Shown: piece after piece, positions 1 to 9,194 of the stretch
Layout of the letters: each line of letters starts with the position of its first letter
How positions within the stretch are numbered: position 1 is the stretch's first letter
Assembly (NCBI RefSeq): GCF_002860255.1
Contig: NZ_PGVE01000107.1
Location: 62,001 to 126,000 of the forward strand
Source: Neobacillus cucumis
GTDB taxonomy: Bacteria > Bacillota > Bacilli > Bacillales > Cytobacillaceae
DNA: 64,000 nucleotides
Direction of reading: 5' to 3'
Notes under the pieces: generated by a model
Told to the model about the DNA's origin: nothing
Seen by the model: the letters and a program-made list of their open reading frames with translations, nothing else
The model's database searches: none
Program-made: the position numbers and the translations under genes

Positions 1-888
1 TTCTAAGTTAGGATGAACGAGACCCAATCCTGTCATTACATCTCTTGAACTATTGCCAGTACCATGGAAAGCACAGATTCCTCCTGCAGCATCACATGTA
101 TTAATAGCCAGTAATTTTTCAAAGTTCTTATGCTGTTCATGCGAAATGACACCTGCATAAACAGCCCTTTCTAGGACTCCTTGAAATTGAGTATTGGAGC
201 TGCATTGAAGGATATAGCTTAAGGCATCAAATAAATCATCGGCTATGTTTTTATGTCCCATCTCGATGGCTTTATTTGCCACTAAGTGAAGTTCCAATTG
301 CAAATCTTTTGGAATTTCACCGCCCTTTAAAACATGTGACGGCGCAAATGTAGCAAATACCGGTGCTTCTCCTCTATGACGTCGAACTCTATCTAATAAG
401 GCCAATCCACTTAAAACAGCTAATGGCTGCTTATCACACCCCTGAATAACAAAAGCACCATGATAAGAATGTGCCTCCATCTGATTAATAACCATTTCTG
501 CGATAGCATTTCTACTTTGTAATGAATAGGACATTCCCATATTATTCTGAGCTGTCCCATCACATAGAACAGGAGTACTAAAATAAAAAGGAACACCCCC
601 TTCCCCCCAAATCTTAATCGCAGCACGAGCAACGGTTTGAATATCCAATATATGTGCTGGATGATCTGCTGAACCGCCGATAATCGCAATCCTTGGGGCG
701 TTCGCTTCTAAACGATTGTAAATTTCTTCGAGTGTCCAATCACCTTTTGGGGCTTTATCTCCTAAGACTAGCTTTGCGCGGTCTAGTAAACCAGCAACTG
801 TAATCGGCTCATTTGCCTTTCCCTGAACATTATCACGATAGGGATTGATTGGATTTTCGATTATTGGTTTTTTATTTATAGCGGACAC
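1..888 (-). CDS. IlvD/Edd-family sugar-acid dehydratase, cut by the left edge
   Basis: Only the first 296 codons are present; the gene runs off the window. The start is a GTG with a GGAGGT box about 8 bases upstream. The translation shows IlvD/Edd family features: the VLCDGTAQNNMGM region near residue 118, GCDKQPLAVLSG near residue 155, and a later Cys-containing TCDAAGGICAFHGTG segment. Cysteines at these places hold the iron-sulfur cluster in the family. The last segment looks more like the YjhG/YagF branch (D-xylonate dehydratase) than biosynthetic IlvD, but that is from memory. The family reaction removes water from an aldonate to give a 2-keto-3-deoxy acid. It lies 31 bp after the U32-like gene at the end of a glycosidase operon, so a pentonate or similar sugar acid is a reasonable substrate guess. 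Confidence 0.8.
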   Translation of the reverse strand, partial: MSAINKKPIIENPINPYRDNVQGKANEPITVAGLLDRAKLVLGDKAPKGDWTLEEIYNRLEANAPRIAIIGGSADHPAHILDIQTVARAAIKIWGEGGVPFYFSTPVLCDGTAQNNMGMSYSLQSRNAIAEMVINQMEAHSYHGAFVIQGCDKQPLAVLSGLALLDRVRRHRGEAPVFATFAPSHVLKGGEIPKDLQLELHLVANKAIEMGHKNIADDLFDALSYILQCSSNTQFQGVLERAVYAGVISHEQHKNFEKLLAINTCDAAGGICAFHGTGNSSRDVMTGLGLVHPNLE

Positions 889-919
889 TTATTCTACCTC
901 CAATAGTTTAGAAGAGTAT

Positions 920-1879
920 CTAAATTAGGTAAGGAATATTGCTTTCTACTGGTACACCCTCACGTTTTATACTTATATCTGTTGTTTTAAGATGCGAGGC
1001 ATAGCGTTGAATCATTTCATAACCAATCCGAGCACGGCGAACCCGTTCCTTCGATAGTGCAATGGATGTCTCTTCAAGGTGTGTACCAGAAGGATAAATA
1101 TTTGGAGCATTTCTTAAACCAAATTTAATATAGACTGGCGCAGCCACTCGAATAATTTCAGGAATCTCATAATGGCGGATAAACCCGCCAATATCGTCGG
1201 GGACCTCCACATAAATATCTATTGGAATATCAATGGCTTGGCGGATCACTGATAATCTAGCCAATGTTAAATCTGTTGGAACATTAAATGTATTTGCACC
1301 AATTTGTTCCATTAAACGTATGGAGACTGGATTAGATTGTCCCATTTGCACTGATATCTTAACTACTAAATCTTTCGGGAGTTCACCCATTTTCTTAAAT
1401 TCATTCACAAGATATAAGAGCCCCTCATCCGCTACAAGAATACTGCGTAAACCAGCATGGCAACCTCGTTTAATATCCTCAATCGAATATACGAGCTGGT
1501 CCATCCCCTCGATTCGCTGCCCCAATATTTTTCCGCTACCTGACCATGGCATTGCATTTATATCCCAATTCCCACGCGGTCCAACAAAAAGACTAACTTC
1601 TCTATTTTCCTTCCTGCCTAAGTCAACCATATCTCCGAGTTCCTTATCCGTAAAAAGCATAATACCGCTTCCCTGTGAGACCCTATGAATAGGGACATTT
1701 AAGCTCTCTGACATCTCTAACACAGCTTCAAAGGATCTGACTCCTTCAACACTTGGAATTTCAATGCGATATTGTGCGCCATCGGAAAATGTTTTTGTTG
1801 ATGTAGGAAGATCATGACTGTCTTGGCTCGGAAATCCCAGTTTTTCAATAGCACGTCTTGTGTTTAGCAACCAATACAC
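920..1879 (-). CDS. Peptidase-U32-like TIM-barrel protein
   Basis: This 319-residue protein looks like the peptidase U32 (PrtC/collagenase-like) superfamily: a beta/alpha-barrel pattern with segments such as GCHAGLRSILVADEGLL and the conserved-looking IGANTFNVPTDLTLARLS. I see no signal peptide or membrane segment, so it should be cytosolic. U32 proteins are poorly understood and many act in RNA or cofactor modification rather than proteolysis. The first codon is a GTG that touches its AAGGGG box; a TTG three codons later (first base 1870) has better spacing and may be the true start. It sits between a TIM-barrel hydrolase gene and a sugar-acid dehydratase gene in what looks like one operon. 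Its role there is unknown. Confidence 0.6.
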   Translation of the reverse strand: MYWLLNTRRAIEKLGFPSQDSHDLPTSTKTFSDGAQYRIEIPSVEGVRSFEAVLEMSESLNVPIHRVSQGSGIMLFTDKELGDMVDLGRKENREVSLFVGPRGNWDINAMPWSGSGKILGQRIEGMDQLVYSIEDIKRGCHAGLRSILVADEGLLYLVNEFKKMGELPKDLVVKISVQMGQSNPVSIRLMEQIGANTFNVPTDLTLARLSVIRQAIDIPIDIYVEVPDDIGGFIRHYEIPEIIRVAAPVYIKFGLRNAPNIYPSGTHLEETSIALSKERVRRARIGYEMIQRYASHLKTTDISIKREGVPVESNIPYLI

Positions 1880-1962
1880 CCCTTATCTCGATTAATAAAC
1901 CCTTAAGGTTTAAGCTAGACCTCCATACAGCACTCTATCTTTTGAATGGTTATAAAAGGATG

Positions 1963-3639
1963 TTATACACTTTGCTTACTTGGAAAATATTTATCTATAT
2001 ATTGATGTGATACCTTAAGAACCTCATCAATTTCTTTCTTTGCTTTTTCCAGTGTCCCATCGACAAAGGCGATGGTCGGAATATACTCTTTTGATAATGG
2101 TTTTCTTTCATAATTGGTATAACCCTTTTCATGCACTCCAGTACTTCCTCTGCTTGGTTCAGCTTCTAATAGATGGGCCATTGTTCTGGCATATCTCCCC
2201 ACCCATGCAGGCTGGTTGATGTATGGTCTTACTTGGAATAACGGAAAAATGCTTAGCAAGCCTTCGTACCAGTTCTCCCCAACTACCAGTAAGTCAGGGT
2301 TATTTTTGGTTAAATCATTTTTTAATGATCTCATACCTTCGAATACTTCATGGTCAGGGTCGTTGACCCAATGGTGGACTAAATCTAAAAATACTCCATC
2401 GAATTGGTAAGTATCTTTAAGATTGGTAATTTGCCGAACTAGTTCCTTTCTCCATGCGGGAGAACCCGCGTTCATGAATGCCTGCCACCCATTATCATGA
2501 CCTCTGCTTAAATCCCAGTCAGGCTCATTTACATGGTATCGTGTTCTTGCTGCTGTTTTCATAAAAGAATTAGGGCCGAATTCTTGAAAATTCTCCATTC
2601 GCAAATTAGCTATGTTAGAACCGAACATTGGCATCAGGTGAACGCCTAATCTTTTAGCTTCGGAACATAGTTTTTGGAATCCTTCCTTTCCTCCGAGCAG
2701 CGGTTCAGGCCGGTATTGACCATATTGCCAATAATACCGTCCCTCCCACCCTGGTAAGTAGGCTAAAATGTGTCTCCCTTCCAGCCTTTCTGAAACATAC
2801 CGGATAATCTCAAGCATGTTTTCATAGGTGTTAAATATGTAACCGCTCCAGTGCATTCCATGAATGTTTAATACTAAACTTATTTCTCTTAACCAATCCG
2901 GAAAGTCGTTTCTTTCCTCCCAACGGGTTAACCCAATTCCTTTTTCCGATTCCGAAAAGGCCAAGTATTCGTCACGGAATGATTCAGAGTTTACTTGTTC
3001 TCCAATAATCCATTTTGGGATGCTTATTTTGGTATCTAAATTAACGGCTAGTTCTTCATGAATGAGTTCAAGACAACATTTCCCTTTGTATTCTCCTTGT
3101 ACCTCTTCTGAAACAACAAATCTCTTTGCTCTTACCTTATGATCTTGTGAGTAGACCCCTAGCAAATTTCCCGATTCTCTATTCTTTAAAAAAAAGACAG
3201 GCAGTTTTAAATTGTTATTGTACTTAAAAGCATTGTAGGGATAATAGAATATTTGCCCTGATGCTTGAACTAGTGACTCGCTAACATTGATTGGGATATC
3301 ACTGCCAGTGTCAGCATCGTAAATGGAGACGGGTGGTAAATCTCTTATCATTAGTTTGATAGATATAATTTTTTGCTCTGCTTCTGCCGACATTTGGAAC
3401 TCTATTTGGTCCCTATCATTTCTAAAGGCTGATAATGAAAACTTTCCATTTGCTCTTTGCTGCTGTCCTGCCCAGCTTAATTGTGAGCAAGCTATAGTAA
3501 TCGTTTGATTATTTAACTCTACAATTGTTTTTTCTGGTGATAGACTGTAGGTATTTTCCATCGTATGAATGTGGATACTCACCTTCAATCCAAATATCTC
3601 ATATACGGGATCTTTCATATCAAAACTATAATTTTGCAA
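1963..3639 (-). CDS. Putative TIM-barrel glycosidase, tandem paralog B
   Basis: I do not recognise a named enzyme. The protein (about 558 residues) has an N-terminal beta-rich half and a C-terminal barrel carrying a glycoside-hydrolase-like pair: FDGVFLDLVHHW (Asp after strand 4) and LLVVGENWYEG (Glu after strand 5). It may belong with the DUF6259-type proteins, from memory only. It is clearly related to the next gene upstream (LLGGKEGF, VDGIFLD/FDGVFLD and GEN motifs align). The open frame reaches a GTG at 3702, but I choose the TTG at 3639: it has a GAGGAG box, and its first residue aligns without gaps with residue 1 of the paralog (18 columns up to GL/DL). This start also removes an overlap with the upstream gene. 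No signal peptide is seen, so it is probably intracellular. Confidence 0.6.
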   Translation of the reverse strand: MQNYSFDMKDPVYEIFGLKVSIHIHTMENTYSLSPEKTIVELNNQTITIACSQLSWAGQQQRANGKFSLSAFRNDRDQIEFQMSAEAEQKIISIKLMIRDLPPVSIYDADTGSDIPINVSESLVQASGQIFYYPYNAFKYNNNLKLPVFFLKNRESGNLLGVYSQDHKVRAKRFVVSEEVQGEYKGKCCLELIHEELAVNLDTKISIPKWIIGEQVNSESFRDEYLAFSESEKGIGLTRWEERNDFPDWLREISLVLNIHGMHWSGYIFNTYENMLEIIRYVSERLEGRHILAYLPGWEGRYYWQYGQYRPEPLLGGKEGFQKLCSEAKRLGVHLMPMFGSNIANLRMENFQEFGPNSFMKTAARTRYHVNEPDWDLSRGHDNGWQAFMNAGSPAWRKELVRQITNLKDTYQFDGVFLDLVHHWVNDPDHEVFEGMRSLKNDLTKNNPDLLVVGENWYEGLLSIFPLFQVRPYINQPAWVGRYARTMAHLLEAEPSRGSTGVHEKGYTNYERKPLSKEYIPTIAFVDGTLEKAKKEIDEVLKVSHQYIDKYFPSKQSV

Positions 3640-3671
3640 ACCTCTCGTCTCCTCTTGGGTATATATGAAGA

Positions 3672-5288
3672 TTATGAGATTCCAGGATGTATCGGCTTCC
3701 ACCCCTTAGCTTTTTTTACAATAAGTTCAGTTGCTTTTTCATAGGTGGTCATTGTATCGCCAACGACCGATAAAGTAGGAACCAACTCGGGAAAATCACG
3801 CTCCCACGGCAGACCATTAGAGTTCCAAGCATATTCATGAATCCCGCCTGATCCAAGTCCAGGTGCTGCTGCAGCCAGATAATAGGTTTGACGGGCATAA
3901 CGGTACAAAGCATGTCCATGGCCAGCAGGACGGCCCATCTCATGGAAGATGGAGAATACGCCCCATAGTGCGTCATAACTATTTTCTCCAAACAGTAGTA
4001 AATGAGGAAATGCCTCTTTCATCGCTTTTGCCCAAGCAACCGTTCCTTCATACGGAGAGTAATTTGGATCGTTTGTCCAAAAGATTGATATATCCAAGAA
4101 AATTCCATCCACACCGTATTCATTCACTAAATATTTTGATCGTTCAATCATATGTTCTAAGTAACCAGGGTGTCCCATGTTAGCTAACATACAATTATTT
4201 TCTGTTGATAAATCATAATCCCAGTCGACCCAATCACAACGCTTCTCGAGACCCCATTGATCTTTTGCTGCAGCATCCTCGAGGCCCAATTTTTTCATAA
4301 CTTCAATATTTGCATTGTTAGCCCCTAACATCGGGACAACCTTTACACCGAGACGGTGAGCAGTTTCTACAAAACTTTTAAAACCTTCTTTCCCTCCAAG
4401 AAACGGACTTGGTTCATATTCTGGGTAGTTATAATAGTACCGCCCATCCCAGCCTGGGATAAATGCCAGAACCTCTTTTCCATCTATACGGCCGGTTACC
4501 CATTTCAGCTTCTCTTCCATCTCTGCAAAAGTATTAAAGACATGACCTGTCCAATGCTCTGCATGGAAGATCGTTACCAATTTAATATCCTTTAGCCATT
4601 CCGGTGTATCCTTCCTTTGTTCAAAAGGGACTAATCCAAAATTTTGTTCCAAATCCAAACAGCGTTCCTTTATCACAGCGTTTTTCTCACTATAACTGCC
4701 AATATGCCAAGCTGGCATGATAATCTCATTTGTCTGGAACCGCTTATCCTCTTCATGTGATAAATCCAATACTTGGCACTGGAGATATGGATCATAATGG
4801 CTAGCGAATCCCTTATCACGCAGCTTGTGATCTTTTGATAGGGCGAACCAGCCTTGGCCTAACTGATCTTCTATAAAAGCTAGTGGCATTTTAATGTTTG
4901 AAGGATAGTGCTTAGCCTTTATACAACGAACAGGATTTAGTTCCTCCACTTTCCCCTCATCTGTATTAAGTTTTAAAACGTTAATTCCAAATACTTGAAG
5001 CAAAACCGATTTGCAGCGTTCACTTTCATGGACACCACGTGCTTCCACGATATATCGGCCATCTGCTCCTCGTGATATTTTAGCCTCAATGCTTCCCTTT
5101 GCCGTTTGCTGTCCCCCAGCCCAAATCAATCCATCAGCTTTCAGATAAGCAATGTCCTGATCTTCTACTAAAACAAGTTTACCAGGGTCAGGAGCATAAG
5201 CATTAACCTCCGTAAACAAACGAATGGCAAACTGTAAATCACCAAGTTGAATGAGCGTATCGCCAAAATCATAACCGATTGTATACAT
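3672..5288 (-). CDS. Putative TIM-barrel glycosidase, tandem paralog A
   Basis: This 538-residue protein is a paralog of the gene that follows it. It starts at an ATG with a GAAGGGG box. The N-terminal half is beta-rich with an LIWAGGQQ motif; the C-terminal half is a barrel with FIPGWDGRYYYNYPEY, FLGGKEGFKSF, VDGIFLDISIFW and LLLFGENSYDA. By analogy with retaining alpha-glycosidase barrels, the Asp of GIFLD and the Glu of FGEN are candidate nucleophile and acid/base; this is inference. No secretion signal is visible. It lies 43 bp downstream of the GH127-like gene, so it is probably cotranscribed and acts on the same imported glycan. Substrate and CAZy family could not be assigned. Confidence 0.6.
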   Translation of the reverse strand: MYTIGYDFGDTLIQLGDLQFAIRLFTEVNAYAPDPGKLVLVEDQDIAYLKADGLIWAGGQQTAKGSIEAKISRGADGRYIVEARGVHESERCKSVLLQVFGINVLKLNTDEGKVEELNPVRCIKAKHYPSNIKMPLAFIEDQLGQGWFALSKDHKLRDKGFASHYDPYLQCQVLDLSHEEDKRFQTNEIIMPAWHIGSYSEKNAVIKERCLDLEQNFGLVPFEQRKDTPEWLKDIKLVTIFHAEHWTGHVFNTFAEMEEKLKWVTGRIDGKEVLAFIPGWDGRYYYNYPEYEPSPFLGGKEGFKSFVETAHRLGVKVVPMLGANNANIEVMKKLGLEDAAAKDQWGLEKRCDWVDWDYDLSTENNCMLANMGHPGYLEHMIERSKYLVNEYGVDGIFLDISIFWTNDPNYSPYEGTVAWAKAMKEAFPHLLLFGENSYDALWGVFSIFHEMGRPAGHGHALYRYARQTYYLAAAAPGLGSGGIHEYAWNSNGLPWERDFPELVPTLSVVGDTMTTYEKATELIVKKAKGWKPIHPGIS

Positions 5289-5331
5289 GACAAAATCCCC
5301 TTCAGTTTAGAGTAAAAATGCTAAATACTTT

Positions 5332-7224
5332 TTATTTCCTTTCTCCAGCCATTTCCGATTGAATTAGCGGGAACTCTCCAATACGAAGCCGTGCACTTCC
5401 GTATGGTACAAGAGTAATTGTTTCCTCTAACTGATCCGAAAACACCGGTCCTATCGGTATTGTTCCTGCCGAATTTTTCTCCATTTTCCAGTGAGGTACA
5501 CGTTTTCCTGTTCCTACTAATTTCACCGGTGCATCCTTTGCTAAAAATGGTTGTTTTGAAACCTTCGATTCTTGAACCTGAAAAGAGGCTTCGGGATTGG
5601 ATGAATCGACTACCAGGCCATAATTCCAAACCGTCTCTGGATAGATTTCAAAATCGGCAAAAGGTTCCACTCCCCGGAGTTTTTCCCACCTCTCACTTAT
5701 TGGAAGAACATAAACAAGTGGTCCCCTCGTTACACCAACGGCATAATTTGCACGCTTTTCCATTTTCACTTCCATCGGAAGGGTTAATTCTATTGTTTGG
5801 TTAGTCTCCCAATGACGTTCAATCGTAATAAAGCCTGACTCACAAGGAATGGTCATCTCTTGTCCATTAATCAAAAGACGCGGCTCCTTGCACCAGGTTG
5901 GAATCCGAAGCTTTACTGAGAAATAGGCATTTTTCGATACTTGAAGATCGATAGAAATAGTGTCTCTAAATGGATACTGCGAAAGGACTTTGACTTTGGC
6001 ATCCACACCGTTCGCCACTTTTGCCTGAATGGTACAAGGCGCATATGAAATAGCTGCTAATCCGTTATCAACCGTAGCCATCCAAAGATTCATTGCATAC
6101 TTTGGCCACCCTTGGTGCATGTTAGCGGTACAACAGCCGAAGTTCGGTTCAAGGCCAAATAAATTGGAATCATCGCCATTTAATGTCCAGTTTCGTTTGG
6201 CCAGCGTGCAGGCAACCTGATTGACCTGCTGATCATATTGATGACCATGCCAATCCGGTGAGATGGCAGCAGGAAGAGCATTAAACGTGACCCTTTCTAA
6301 TAGGTCAGCGTACATTCCCTCCCCTAAAATGCGAACCAGCTGCTCCAATGAGAACATGTACTCCACCACCGAACAAAGCTCCGTCCCTTGACTAGGATGG
6401 CTTCCTGCCAGCCATTCATCTCCAGACCACATTCCATGCATCTGACCATGGTGGGTCATTAAGCTTTCGATCCCATTTCTTGCAGCAAACTGATGTTTTG
6501 CCTCCCCGGATATTAGAAAATAAAGGGCAGGTTCCTTAATCCCCATTGCTACATTAACCACGTGGATACGATGGTCAAACTCGGTTTGATAGCGCCAGAA
6601 TGGAAAATCGTTAAAAATCTCAGTCCAGTCTAACGTTTGTTCATGGAGCAAATGAATTAACTCTAACAAATAGGAATCTTCCGTCCGATTATACAGCCAC
6701 TGGGCACATAGAATATTTTCCCCGCCACGCGCCTGCCCCCAATCGGTTAAAGGACGTTTTTTTAATTCTTCTAACTGGTATTGAAAATACCTGCTTAAGA
6801 ATGGAATCACTCTCTCATCGTTCGTTACTTCCTGGTGCATAATCAGTACCTTTAGCATGATCATCCGGCACCACCAGTCCGGGACGTTTTCAGGACCAAA
6901 ATTCCCATCCCCACGCTGGCTGCCAAGTGTCCATTCCACCCATGGTTTTACTTTTTGAATTAATTGATCATTTTTTAACAGGTAGGCTAATGGAAGAAGA
7001 CCGTCTAAATAATACGGCCCCCTCTCCCACGATTCACCACTGCCGCCTAACCAGCCGCTGCCTGGACCAACATCCTCCCAAAATTCATCTAATTTTCCTG
7101 TTAAGCCTTCTGCTTGTAGTAGTAGTTGATCTCTTAACCAACCATCAGGTTCAATAGAACCCAACGGAAGGGCAAGAAAGGGAGTCTCCTTTAATGGGGC
7201 CTTATTTGGCACATAATTTGTCAA
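5332..7224 (-). CDS. GH127-clan beta-L-arabinofuranosidase-like protein (DUF1680)
   Basis: This 630-residue protein has the alpha/alpha-barrel and C-terminal beta-sandwich layout of the DUF1680/GH127 group. The zinc-thiolate active site can be read: GTELCSVVEYM (Glu282, Cys284) and NFGCCTANMHQGW (Cys364, Cys365). In the GH127 enzyme HypBA1 the corresponding Glu and three Cys bind zinc, and the first Cys of the pair is the nucleophile. It differs from the neighbouring GH127 protein (GCC instead of GCACC), so it is a separate branch and its specificity may differ. It starts at a TTG behind a GGGGG box, 15 bp after the GH127 gene, so the two are surely cotranscribed. There is no signal peptide, which fits intracellular processing of imported oligosaccharides. 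Confidence 0.82.
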   Translation of the reverse strand: MTNYVPNKAPLKETPFLALPLGSIEPDGWLRDQLLLQAEGLTGKLDEFWEDVGPGSGWLGGSGESWERGPYYLDGLLPLAYLLKNDQLIQKVKPWVEWTLGSQRGDGNFGPENVPDWWCRMIMLKVLIMHQEVTNDERVIPFLSRYFQYQLEELKKRPLTDWGQARGGENILCAQWLYNRTEDSYLLELIHLLHEQTLDWTEIFNDFPFWRYQTEFDHRIHVVNVAMGIKEPALYFLISGEAKHQFAARNGIESLMTHHGQMHGMWSGDEWLAGSHPSQGTELCSVVEYMFSLEQLVRILGEGMYADLLERVTFNALPAAISPDWHGHQYDQQVNQVACTLAKRNWTLNGDDSNLFGLEPNFGCCTANMHQGWPKYAMNLWMATVDNGLAAISYAPCTIQAKVANGVDAKVKVLSQYPFRDTISIDLQVSKNAYFSVKLRIPTWCKEPRLLINGQEMTIPCESGFITIERHWETNQTIELTLPMEVKMEKRANYAVGVTRGPLVYVLPISERWEKLRGVEPFADFEIYPETVWNYGLVVDSSNPEASFQVQESKVSKQPFLAKDAPVKLVGTGKRVPHWKMEKNSAGTIPIGPVFSDQLEETITLVPYGSARLRIGEFPLIQSEMAGERK

Positions 7225-7239
7225 AGCTCTTTCCCCCTT

Positions 7240-9156
7240 TTAGCGTAACTCGTTTATCCAAACCGCCATTTTTCCTGGTTCTCTGTTATCCCATGCATAG
7301 TATGGGACCGCTTGAATGGTTATTTTTTTATACTGATAATCATCTGAACGATATAACGTATTAACCCAGTCCTCTTCTTCAATCGTCAAAGCCTCACCAT
7401 TAATTTTCATCACACCTTTCAGCAAGGTTTCATCAAATGTTGAATGAAGCTGGGAGGTTCTAGGCAAGAAAATTTTAAAAGGAGATGATTGGTTATCCAT
7501 TTCTTCTAAACAATAAACAATGGGCCCACGCTGCAAGGCGGTACAGCCGATGTTCTGACGGACAGCAGGGTGTGAGTGGACACGTTCTACTGGCATTGCC
7601 AGCTCAAGTTCGACCACATCGCTGGATTTCCACTCCCGTTCTAGTTGGATATAACCTTTATCAAGTTTATCCTCGATCGATACCACCTGATCATTCACTT
7701 TTAACGTTGCATATTTGCACCATCCTGGTAACCGGAGCTTTAATCCAAAATTTACAGCCCCCTCAAAATCAAAGGAAAATTTAACGTTTCCGTCCCAAGG
7801 ATAATTTGTTTGTTGATGAATAGTTATATTTTTTCCTTTGATTTGAAGTGTGCTGCTTCCACTAACATAAAGATGCACTGCTGCTTCAGAATCATTTTGC
7901 GAATAAATATATTCCCCTAAAGATGCAAGCAGTCTAGCAATATTTGGCGGGCAGCATGCACATCCAAACCACTCTTGGCGATGAAAATCTCCTAAACTAG
8001 CAAGGGGATTATCATAGAAAAATTTCTTTCCATCTAAGGAAATTCCACTAATGACCCCGTTATATAGAGCTCGTTCCATCACATCAGCATACTTACTGTC
8101 ACAATTAAGCTGAAGCAGCCGGTGATTCCAAAACACTAGACCAACCGCAGCACAGGTTTCGTTATAGGCTGTTTCATTTGGAAAGTCATAATCAAACGTA
8201 AATCCTTCATTACTTCTTGTTTGGCCAATTCCACCTGTGATGTACATGTTTTTAAGCACTAAATGCTCCCATAATCTTTCACAAGCACGTACTAACGATT
8301 CATCTCCAAGTTCCCCGGCTAAGTCAGCCATGGCACAATAGAGATACATGGCCCTTACCGCATGACCCGTAACCCTATCTTGTTCGCGAACCGGCTTGTG
8401 CGATTGATTATATTCATGCATATCTTTAATATGTGACATGAAACTGCCAAAAAAGCTAGATTCTCCCTCGGGGCGGGCTGCCGCTTCCATTTCAAAATAA
8501 TGTGGCTGCTGGCCGCGTTCCTCAACGAAATATTCGCTTAGCTTAAGATATCTTTCATTGCCGGTAATACGATATAATTTCACTAATGCCAATTCAATTT
8601 CTTCATGACCACAATAACCGCGTTTTTTTCCTGGTTCGGTTCCAAAAACAGAATCAATGTAATCTGCATAACGACACATCGTATCTAGAAAGCTTCGTTT
8701 CCCTGTTGCTTGAAAATGGGCAACCGCGGCTTCCATTAAGTGACCCGCACAGTATAATTCATGGGCATCCCGAAGATCCGTCCATCGTTTCTCTGGTTTT
8801 ATACTTGTAAAATAAACATTCAAGTAGCCGTCGGGCTGCTGAGCAGACGAGATTAACTCAATGACATGGTCCAATAATCCTTCTAAGTCCGAATCTGGAT
8901 GGGTCATTAAGCTGTAGCTGGCAGCCTCAATCCATTTTGCAACATCCGAGTCCCAGAAAATATGAGGTTGTTCTCCTTGTCCAGGCTTCCAATCTAATTT
9001 AAATGCATCAATTCGGCCAGTTTCTTTACATTGTTGATACTCAGTCGGAATAGTTGTTTTTCTATTTACTTCCAGTTTTGGACTCCAGAAAGAATCTTTA
9101 ATGGAGACGTTAGTAAATGGTACAGGTGAAAATTTTTTTAAATTTAATTTTTCCAT
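7240..9156 (-). CDS. GH127 beta-L-arabinofuranosidase
   Basis: This 638-residue protein matches the HypBA1 type of GH127, which removes beta-L-arabinofuranose units. The active-site pattern is complete: Glu317 in SNEGFTFDYDF (acid/base position), Glu333 and Cys335 in YNETCAAVG, and Cys399, Cys401 and Cys402 in WFGCACCPPN. In HypBA1 the middle Cys is the nucleophile on a zinc site. The length is normal for the family. The ATG has a clear AAGGAGA box. It is the first enzyme gene after the two permease genes (38 bp gap), which suggests that the imported sugar is a beta-L-arabinofuranoside. Such units occur on hydroxyproline-rich plant glycoproteins and on some pectic or xylan side chains; which one is used here is not shown. 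Confidence 0.9.
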   Translation of the reverse strand: MEKLNLKKFSPVPFTNVSIKDSFWSPKLEVNRKTTIPTEYQQCKETGRIDAFKLDWKPGQGEQPHIFWDSDVAKWIEAASYSLMTHPDSDLEGLLDHVIELISSAQQPDGYLNVYFTSIKPEKRWTDLRDAHELYCAGHLMEAAVAHFQATGKRSFLDTMCRYADYIDSVFGTEPGKKRGYCGHEEIELALVKLYRITGNERYLKLSEYFVEERGQQPHYFEMEAAARPEGESSFFGSFMSHIKDMHEYNQSHKPVREQDRVTGHAVRAMYLYCAMADLAGELGDESLVRACERLWEHLVLKNMYITGGIGQTRSNEGFTFDYDFPNETAYNETCAAVGLVFWNHRLLQLNCDSKYADVMERALYNGVISGISLDGKKFFYDNPLASLGDFHRQEWFGCACCPPNIARLLASLGEYIYSQNDSEAAVHLYVSGSSTLQIKGKNITIHQQTNYPWDGNVKFSFDFEGAVNFGLKLRLPGWCKYATLKVNDQVVSIEDKLDKGYIQLEREWKSSDVVELELAMPVERVHSHPAVRQNIGCTALQRGPIVYCLEEMDNQSSPFKIFLPRTSQLHSTFDETLLKGVMKINGEALTIEEEDWVNTLYRSDDYQYKKITIQAVPYYAWDNREPGKMAVWINELR

Positions 9157-9194
9157 GAATTATCTCCTTCTCTTAAGAAAAAATAACTTTTTTA

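Noticed and set aside
420-689. Minus-strand open frame of 89 codons
   Set aside because: It lies inside the IlvD/Edd dehydratase gene in another frame; the dehydratase frame reads through with clear family motifs.
1233-1688. Plus-strand open frame of 151 codons
   Set aside because: Antisense to the U32-like gene, no ribosome binding site and low-complexity Ser/Pro-rich translation.
1884-1912. Small palindrome TAAACC / GGTTTA before the U32-like gene
   Set aside because: Six-base arms in an A/T-rich gap are expected by chance, and no T-run follows.
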